Source: JANNGZ01 sp031404155 (lineage in GTDB: Bacteria; Pseudomonadota; Gammaproteobacteria; Burkholderiales; Burkholderiaceae_C). From it: a stretch of DNA of 10,295 nucleotides. The notes beneath the pieces were generated by a model, which worked only from the letters and a program-made list of their open reading frames with translations, had not been told where the DNA came from and ran no database searches. The position numbers were made by a program, and so were the translations under genes. The first letter of the stretch is position 1. Each line of letters opens with the position of its first letter. Positions 6,333 through 10,295 of the stretch are shown here, piece by piece. The stretch lies in assembly GCA_031404155.1 (NCBI GenBank), contig JANNGZ010000010.1:1-10295 (forward strand), read 5' to 3'.

Positions 6333-7389
6333 GCAAACTGAGGCACTACCTGTCGGGTCCCGGACGATCCCTCACCGATTTTGAGAAGAGGCTCGGGTGA
6401 GTTTGTTGCCAGCGTTTGAGGGCCTGAACAGGCGCCGCGTGGTGGAGCGCCTTCTGCGGTATTTGATGGTTGTACAGCCAGACGAAGCGATGCAGCGTTT
6501 GCTCCAGGTCCTCCGCGCTGTGGAAGTGATGCGTGTTGAGCACCTGCGCGATGCGGCCGTTGAAGCGCTCGACCATGCCGTTGGTCTGCGGGTGCTTGGG
6601 CTTGGTCAGTCGATGCTCGATGCCCAGCGCCTGGCACAGCGCATCGAAGCCGTGCTCGCCCGAAGCGTCCTTGGCCCGTTGCCCAAAGGCGCGGTCGGTG
6701 AATTCGCGGCCGTTGTCAGTGAGCAGCGTGCGAAGCTTCATCGGCGCAGCCTTGGTGAGTGCGCTGAGGAACGAGCGCGCGGCCGCCACCGTCTTGTGGC
6801 TCTTGATGGCGATGAACACCCATCGCGTAGCCCGATCGATGGCTACGAAGACGTAGCGCCGCTTGGTCTCGTCGGCCATCTGCGGCAGGTACTTCACATC
6901 GATGTGCACATAGCCGGGCTCGTAGGCCTTGAACGACTTGACGGCCGTCGGCGTCTTGTCGGGCACAGGCAGCCGAGATTGGCCGCGCCTGCGCAGCAGC
7001 CGGTCCAGCGCCGAGCGGCTCATCTGCGGCTCGATGAACTCGTGCACCACGGCCAGCAGGTCATCCAGCGGCAGCAGCAGCTTGGTGCGCAGGTAGATCA
7101 CCAGCTCTTCCTGGCCCGCGTTGAGCGTGGTCTGCAGCCGGTGCGCGGTGTGGCTGGCGTCATGCACCACCTCGCGCTTGCGCCACTTGCGGATCGTGTC
7201 GCGCGAGACGTTGAACTGCCGCGCGAGCTCGTAGTCGCTGCCGCTGGACTGCTGGATCGCCGCGCGGATCGCCGGCGTCGTGGTGGCGTTCTTGTGCAAG
7301 GCAATCAGCATCTGAGCTCCCGGTCGGTCCATCCTGCCACCACCGCCGCCAGCACCTCTCGGCTCATCAGCAACGGGCGCTTAGTTTGC
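6333..7389 (-). mobile_element. IS481-family insertion sequence (ends approximate)
   Basis: A single DDE transposase gene fills about 1.06 kb, the expected size. Candidate terminal inverted repeats are GCAAACTGAG at 6333-6342 and GCAAACTAAG on the opposite strand at 7380-7389 (9 of 10 match), which enclose the whole gene including its stop. A second pair, GAAGAGGCTC at 6385-6394 and its perfect complement at 7396-7405, is also present, but its left member lies inside the coding region. No target-site duplication is evident at either choice, so the exact ends are uncertain and one end may be decayed. Confidence 0.65.
6346..7311 (-). CDS. IS481-family transposase
   Basis: This DDE-type integrase-core transposase, 321 residues, catalyses cut and strand transfer of its own element. 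The order is an N-terminal helix-turn-helix (YELARQFNVSRDTIRKWRKR, about 27-46), then the rve core with D138 (HIDVKYLP), D199 (LLTDNGREF) and E248 (NGMVERFNGRI). The C-terminal LYNHQIPQKAL and the closing LFSKSV...GPD are typical of IS481 members. All three catalytic residues are present and no stop or frameshift interrupts it, so it may still be active. The start at 7311 is preferred because GGGAG lies 5 nt upstream; an in-frame ATG at 7332 has no such site. It lies between a damaged sigma/remnant region and a methyltransferase gene of different base composition. Confidence 0.93.
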   Translation of the reverse strand: MLIALHKNATTTPAIRAAIQQSSGSDYELARQFNVSRDTIRKWRKREVVHDASHTAHRLQTTLNAGQEELVIYLRTKLLLPLDDLLAVVHEFIEPQMSRSALDRLLRRRGQSRLPVPDKTPTAVKSFKAYEPGYVHIDVKYLPQMADETKRRYVFVAIDRATRWVFIAIKSHKTVAAARSFLSALTKAAPMKLRTLLTDNGREFTDRAFGQRAKDASGEHGFDALCQALGIEHRLTKPKHPQTNGMVERFNGRIAQVLNTHHFHSAEDLEQTLHRFVWLYNHQIPQKALHHAAPVQALKRWQQTHPSLFSKSVRDRPGPDR

Positions 7390-7443
7390 AGGCCGGAGCC
7401 TCTTCCAACTGGCTGGCCGGGACGGCCGTTCGCAAATCGGAAA

Positions 7444-8178
7444 CTACTTGATGCAAACCGGGACCACCATCCTGGAATCGCGATAGTACTGGCAGTCCCG
7501 CGGCGGCTCCAGGTTGTTGCAGTAACGGAACTCGACTCTCGAAAAATGCTTTCTCAGAAGCTCGGTGTGCTCCGGCGGAAGCGCGTCAGAATAGCCGCTG
7601 TAGAAAGTGAATATGCCACCTGGCTTAAGGTGCTCGCTGGCTTTTGGTATGAATGGTAGATACACCTTGTCGTGCACCTCGCTCTTCGAAACCGGGTAGG
7701 TGTCGAAGAGAATTCCGTCGTAGCGGGGCAGGCCGTCAATCACGTCCTCCCAGAAGCCCTCGACGACGTGCACTGGAATGCGCTGCTTCTTCGCCCAGAC
7801 GCCAAATTGCTCCAATACGGCCTTATGCGGCTCGATGGCCGTGTATTCGGAGCATCCCGTTTCGACCAGGTAGTCAGCCGAAATCCCCATCCCGAATCCG
7901 ACCTCCAGCACATGCCCTGCCCTGCGCGTCGTTTCCTTTGCCAGCGCAAGCATGAGCGGACGCTCCCATTCCTGCATGACCTGAATATTGCCAACGAGAA
8001 GCTCGCTGCCGTTATACGTTGCCTTCAATTCGAGGTAATCCTTGCGAGTGTCCGGAATATCCTCGCCTGGCAAGGACAAAAAGGCCAGCTTCCACTGCTG
8101 GTACCAGGTGCTTGGCGGAGTTGTCAGCAGTCTCTCTACTGACTTGCCGACAGTTTCCGCAATCGTGCGACGCTTCAT
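7444..8178 (-). CDS. Guanidinoacetate N-methyltransferase-like SAM-dependent methyltransferase
   Basis: This is a class I methyltransferase of 244 residues that resembles animal guanidinoacetate N-methyltransferase (GAMT, creatine synthesis) along its length. Shared landmarks are VMQEWERPLM (about 68-76), the SAM loop VLEVGFGMGIS (90-100), the acidic residue in AIEPH (E116), GFWEDV, GILFDTYPVS (155-164), LKPGG (184-188), and a C-terminal PPRDCQYYRDSRMVVP matching the PPxDCxYY end of GAMT. The acidic residues that hold the guanidino group in GAMT (the Glu in the RWE motif and the Asp in DTYP) appear kept as E72 and D159. A small guanidino compound is thus a likely substrate, though related fungal and bacterial enzymes methylate arginine or secondary metabolites. 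GC is visibly lower than in the flanking genes, suggesting transfer. The start at 8178 has AGGGGA 9 nt upstream; an ATG at 8205 is less likely. No amidinotransferase gene is adjacent. Confidence 0.85.
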   Translation of the reverse strand: MKRRTIAETVGKSVERLLTTPPSTWYQQWKLAFLSLPGEDIPDTRKDYLELKATYNGSELLVGNIQVMQEWERPLMLALAKETTRRAGHVLEVGFGMGISADYLVETGCSEYTAIEPHKAVLEQFGVWAKKQRIPVHVVEGFWEDVIDGLPRYDGILFDTYPVSKSEVHDKVYLPFIPKASEHLKPGGIFTFYSGYSDALPPEHTELLRKHFSRVEFRYCNNLEPPRDCQYYRDSRMVVPVCIK

Positions 8179-8205
8179 GAGAATGAATCCCCTAATCAGT
8201 AACAA

Positions 8206-9007
8206 GACAATCGATCCACTCCGCGGCGGAGTTCGCTTCTTCTTATTGAGTTCGTCGTGATCTCCGATGCGGCCCGCGGAGTCCAGATCAAGGCTCGGGA
8301 TCGCCGAGCTTCAACGCCTGTCCACATTGTGGCGAACAAGTGCTGAAACGCGCCGCGAATCGTGCCGTTGTGCGCAAATCTGGTCAAGCAGTTTGCGCAC
8401 AGAGATGACTGAAGCAGATTGGAAACGCGGGAAACTTACGCGCAGCCTACGTACGATGGCCGCGCCCCACCACTGCGGAATTCGGCGCACGGACGAGCCG
8501 GCGCAAGGCGGACATGAGCCCGCTCGTTTCGCAAGCGCAGGGCGCGGCCGCGAAACGCCCCGGTCGACCGCAAGAATGGCGGCCTCGCGATCGGCGCGAG
8601 TACGCAGCCCGAGAAGCTTCCGCCGCGCGCGATCAACGATTGGCATAGCCGCCAGAAACAATGTTGGTTCGCCGGTATCGATATGACGCGTCGCCACGAA
8701 AACGGTGAAAGGCACCTGTAGCGCTTTCAGCACATCGGCCCCCGACGCAGCCGCCCCGCAGCCCGCAGCGCAGGCCCGCTGGAATGGCGAGGTCCTGGCT
8801 GCGCTCAGGCCGCTTGCAGCGCCTGGCGACGGGCTGGCGAACGCGGCGGCTCACGGGCCTGCAGTCCAGAGTGGGTGCCGACCCCTCGCTCGCCCTTGCA
8901 TCCGCTGTCCATCGCACTTCAGGCATTCATCATGAAGACGTGCCGCCATACGCCCCCCCCACCGGTCGGACCCCTCCCCTCGCAGCCCGCCTCACCGCCA
9001 CCACGGC
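8206..9007. other. About 800 bp without a convincing gene
   Basis: Open frames exist on both strands but none has a clear ribosome binding site and family match together. The most coherent piece is on the minus strand at about 8600-8740 (VLKALQVPFTVFVATRHIDT, then GEPTLF). It faintly recalls the beta strand of NodB-type polysaccharide deacetylases, then loses resemblance, so at best it is a remnant. Also present are a 15-bp inverted repeat ACTCCGC-G-GCGGAGT (8218-8232), 40 bp before the methyltransferase start, a strong hairpin at 8370-8400, and C-runs (8953-8979) just past the gnd stop. Confidence 0.5.
8370..8400. repeat. Strong inverted repeat / hairpin
   Basis: GTGCGCAAA (8370-8378) is perfectly complementary to TTTGCGCAC (8392-8400). 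After a one-base bulge the stem extends by CTG/CAG around a 6-nt loop, giving 12 bp in all. No U-tract follows on either strand, so it is not a standard terminator. It could be a protein-binding dyad, a structured RNA element or a mobile element end. Confidence 0.7.
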
Positions 9008-10294
9008 TCAGTCCACGATCTCCGGCCACTGCGTATGAAACATCACGCCCGCCGGCCGATCGATGCGCTCATACGTATGCGCCCCAAAAAAATCCCGCTG
9101 CGCCTGAAGCAAATTTGCCGGCAGCCGCTCGCAGCGCAGGCTGTCGTAGTAGCCGAGTGAGGCGCTGAACGCCGGCACCGGGATGCCGTGGCTGACGGCG
9201 AGTGCCACCACCTCGCGCCACGGCTGCTGGGTGCGGTTGAGTAAATCCTTGAAAAACGGCGCGAGCATAAGGTTGCTCAAAGCGGGGTCGCTGCGGTAAG
9301 CCTCGGTGATGCGGTTCAGGAAGCGCGCGCGGATGATGCAGCCGCCGCGCCAGATGGACGCGATGCCGCCGAGGTCGAGTCCCCAGGATTTCTTCTCGCC
9401 CATGGTGCGCATCAGGTCCAGGCCCTGCGCGTAGCTCACCACCTTGCTGGCGTAGAGCGCGTCGTGCACCTTCGCGATCAGTTCGGCTTTCGGCAAAGCA
9501 ATCGCTGCAACCGGCCCCAATAACTGTCGGCTCGCCAGCACCCGCTGCGCCTTCTGCGACGACAGCACACGCGCCTCCACGGCCGCGTTGATCGTGCTCA
9601 CCACCACCGCGTTCTCCGCGGCGAGTTGCAGGGTCCAGCGGCCGGTGCCCTTCTGCCCCGCCTTGTCGAGGATCAGCTCGACGATCGGCTGCCCGGTGTC
9701 GGGGTCGATCTGCTCCAACGCGCGGCCGGTGATCTCGATCAGGTAGCTTTGCAGCGGGCCCTGGTTCCATTCGCTGAAGACGTTGGCAATCTCCGCCGTG
9801 GCCAAGCCCGCGGCCTTGAGCAGGTGGTAGGCCTCGCAGATCAACTGCATGTCGCCGTACTCGATGCCGTTGTGGACCATCTTCACAAAGTGGCCCGCGC
9901 CGCCGGGGCCGATGTGCATCACGCAGGGCTCGCCGTCCACGCGCGCGGCAATCGCTTCGAAGATCGGCCTCATCACCTGCCAGGTGGACGCCGGGCCGCC
10001 CGGCATGATGCTCGGGCCCTTGCGCGCGCCCTCCTCGCCGCCTGACACACCGGCACCGATGAAGCGCAGGCCCTTGCTGTTGAGATACGCGTCGCGGCGC
10101 TCGGTGTCGGTGAACAGGCTGTTGCCGCCGTCGATCACGATGTCGCCGGCGCTCAGGAGCGGGATCAGTTGTTCGATCACCGCGTCCACCGCCGCGCCGG
10201 CCTGCACCATCAGCATCACGCGGCGCGGTTGGGCCAGGCTCTGCACAAAGGCTTCGAGGGTGTGGTGGCCGGTGATGCGCTTGGCCGTCGGCCC
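9008..10294 (-). CDS. gnd: 6-phosphogluconate dehydrogenase, decarboxylating (5' end outside window)
   Basis: This cytoplasmic enzyme of the oxidative pentose phosphate pathway converts 6-phosphogluconate and NADP+ to ribulose 5-phosphate, CO2 and NADPH. The 428 visible residues lack only about 40 at the N-terminus, including the NADP GxGxxG loop, which lie beyond the right edge. Seen in order are GDIVIDGGNS, GAGVSGGEEGARKGPSIMPG, the catalytic segment HFVKMVHNGIEYGDMQL (general-base Lys and the Glu), DKAGQKGTGRWT, WRGGCIIRARFLNRI, and the C-terminal SLGYYDSLRCERLPANLLQA and RDFFGAHTYERID. The length matches the long (~470 residue) bacterial form. No frameshift is seen. There is no clear terminator after the stop, only G-rich sequence on the coding strand. 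It appears to be an ordinary housekeeping gene bordering the accessory segment. Confidence 0.96.
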   Translation of the reverse strand, partial: GPTAKRITGHHTLEAFVQSLAQPRRVMLMVQAGAAVDAVIEQLIPLLSAGDIVIDGGNSLFTDTERRDAYLNSKGLRFIGAGVSGGEEGARKGPSIMPGGPASTWQVMRPIFEAIAARVDGEPCVMHIGPGGAGHFVKMVHNGIEYGDMQLICEAYHLLKAAGLATAEIANVFSEWNQGPLQSYLIEITGRALEQIDPDTGQPIVELILDKAGQKGTGRWTLQLAAENAVVVSTINAAVEARVLSSQKAQRVLASRQLLGPVAAIALPKAELIAKVHDALYASKVVSYAQGLDLMRTMGEKKSWGLDLGGIASIWRGGCIIRARFLNRITEAYRSDPALSNLMLAPFFKDLLNRTQQPWREVVALAVSHGIPVPAFSASLGYYDSLRCERLPANLLQAQRDFFGAHTYERIDRPAGVMFHTQWPEIVD

Positions 10295-10295
10295 G

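Noticed and set aside
6397..7659. Plus-strand open frame opposite the transposase
   Set aside because: It is antisense to the IS481 transposase, crosses the IS end and enters the antisense of the methyltransferase.
8311..8733. Possible polysaccharide deacetylase gene on the minus strand
   Set aside because: Only a short VPFTVFVATRHIDTGE stretch resembles the family. The NodB metal-binding motifs are absent and the rest has no likeness, so it is mentioned only as a possible remnant.
8953..8979. C-runs that could form a G-quadruplex on the minus strand after gnd
   Set aside because: Only three separate runs are visible with an uneven loop, and GC-rich intergenic DNA often shows this; not enough to call.
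1..10295. CRISPR array, tRNA, phage or toxin-antitoxin genes
   Set aside because: No spaced repeats, cloverleaf, phage structural motifs or toxin-antitoxin pair were found on reading both strands.

Overview
The window is GC-rich DNA that looks like a betaproteobacterium of the order Burkholderiales. The evidence for this is a Bug-family periplasmic solute-binding protein gene divergent from a LysR regulator, a D-amino acid dehydrogenase gene behind a tandem glycine riboswitch, and strongly G/C-biased third codon positions. This placement is inferred from gene content, not from a marker gene.

Layout from left to right. (1) Positions 107-1091 (-) are the 3' remnant of a di-heme cytochrome c peroxidase (MauG-like) gene. 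It has lost its 5' part, including the heme-binding motifs, carries a frameshift near 530, and ends in a His-Gly hexanucleotide repeat tract. (2) Positions 1092-2354 (-) are an intact dadA-like flavoenzyme gene. Its leader (2355-2590) folds as two consecutive glycine-riboswitch aptamers followed by a hairpin and the ribosome binding site. (3) Positions 2602-3374 (-) are an M20-type amidohydrolase gene with an internal deletion that removes its metal-binding core. It lies just after (4) an intact Bug-family binding protein gene (3382-4368, -). That gene is divergent from (5) an intact LysR-type regulator gene (4505-5392, +), and the shared intergenic region holds nested inverted repeats and a good promoter. 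(6) Positions 5396-6024 (-) are an ECF sigma factor gene whose region 4 is degraded. (7) Positions 6164-6332 hold an unidentified plus-strand coding remnant that stops at (8) an IS481-family insertion sequence with an apparently intact transposase. (9) Positions 7444-8178 (-) are a lower-GC gene for a guanidinoacetate N-methyltransferase-like enzyme. (10) About 800 bp follow without a convincing gene, containing one strong hairpin. (11) Positions 9008-10294 (-) are gnd (6-phosphogluconate dehydrogenase), cut by the window edge.

Functionally, the left half looks like amino-acid and organic-acid scavenging: a glycine-sensing switch on an amino acid dehydrogenase, and a LysR-controlled binding protein plus amidohydrolase pair that is now broken. 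The centre is a decaying accessory segment with at least three damaged genes, one unidentified gene remnant, one insertion sequence and one probably acquired methyltransferase. I saw no CRISPR array, tRNA, rRNA, prophage or recognisable defence system. The best observations are the tandem glycine riboswitch on dadA and the GAMT-like gene; neither amounts to a new system.
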